This document shows positions 63,990 to 64,000 of a stretch of DNA of 64,000 nucleotides, one piece after another. The translations under genes and the position numbers were made by a program. Origin of the DNA: Vibrio jasicida CAIM 1864 = LMG 25398 (GTDB lineage Bacteria; Pseudomonadota; Gammaproteobacteria; Enterobacterales; Vibrionaceae); contig NZ_BAOG01000056.1 in NCBI RefSeq assembly GCF_000400365.1, forward strand, positions 34,085-98,084. The letters are read 5' to 3'. Within the stretch, counting starts at the first letter, position 1. Each line of letters opens with the position of its first letter. Below the pieces are notes generated by a model that saw only the letters and a list, made by a program, of their open reading frames with translations, did no database searches and was not told the DNA's origin.

Positions 63990-64000
63990 GTCTACCATTC
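63988..64000 (+). CDS. 5' end of a possible tnpA transposase (partial)
   Basis: ATG at 63988 is preceded by GAGGTG with a six-base spacer and reads Met-Ser-Thr-Ile before the window ends. Four residues cannot identify a protein. The call rests on the upstream hairpin and palindrome, which resemble the control region of IS200 tnpA. Confidence 0.4.

Larger units (their letters stand above)
63897..64000 (+). mobile_element. Probable left end of an IS200/IS605-type insertion sequence (partial)
   Basis: Three things occur together: a perfect terminator hairpin (63897-63920), a 65-base imperfect palindrome (63925-63989) that folds the Shine-Dalgarno GAGGTG and the ATG into its right arm, and an ORF starting there and leaving the window. 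IS200 has this layout, with a terminator and a stem-loop that hides the transposase start. The true left tip should lie a little upstream and cannot be fixed. V. cholerae has an IS200-family element (IS1004), so presence in a vibrio is not surprising. Confidence 0.55.

Overview
The window is 64 kb of a Vibrio chromosome. The call rests on a complete MSHA type IV pilus operon, on the order csrD-ssb-qstR-galU-uvrA-pglL-aminotransferase-lysC-metH, which as I recall it is also the order in Vibrio cholerae, and on protein sequences close to Vibrio orthologues. I cannot fix the species from sequence alone. A member of the Harveyi clade is plausible. Almost everything is core genome, densely packed, with bidirectional terminators between convergent genes.

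Layout. 1-5.2 kb (+): the LPS export genes lptC-lptA-lptB, then rpoN (sigma-54), hpf, and the nitrogen PTS genes ptsN, rapZ and npr. 5.4-6.7 kb (+): the Mg2+ channel mgtE. 6.8-10.6 kb: pmbA (-), darP (+), then a D-2-hydroxyacid dehydrogenase and rluA (both -). 10.9-12.1 kb (+): an unusual Nramp-related transporter lying between rluA and rapA (-). 15.1-15.7 kb: a 536-base gap with a CRP-like site, a promoter and a folded leader in front of a PIN-PhoH gene (+). 17.1-27.9 kb (-): one long same-strand run, mreB-mreC-mreD-maf-rng-yhdP-nit-tldD, joining cell shape, RNA maturation and envelope lipid transport.

28.1-47.4 kb (-): the MSHA locus csrD-mshI-J-K-L-M-N-E-G-F-A-[mini-prepilin]-C-D-O-P-Q. 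It encodes the assembly platform, secretin, extension ATPase with a c-di-GMP module, major and minor pilins and the large MshQ. No mshB is visible between mshF and mshA; a 76-residue prepilin-like gene sits after mshA instead. 47.6-54.9 kb: ssb (-), then qstR, galU, uvrA (with a near-perfect LexA box) and the O-oligosaccharyltransferase pglL (all +). 55.0-58.0 kb: a class V aminotransferase (-) and lysC (+) behind a lysine riboswitch. 58.1-61.8 kb (-): metH with a MetJ operator over its promoter. 61.9-63.3 kb (+): a Na+/H+ antiporter. The last 700 bases hold no recognisable gene until a terminator hairpin and a long imperfect palindrome that covers the start of an ORF running off the edge. This looks like the left end of an IS200-type insertion sequence.

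I see no CRISPR array, prophage, tRNA or rRNA. The points most worth following are the nested-stem leader of the PIN-PhoH gene, the mini-prepilin in the MSHA operon, and the Nramp-like protein without the family's metal-binding motif.
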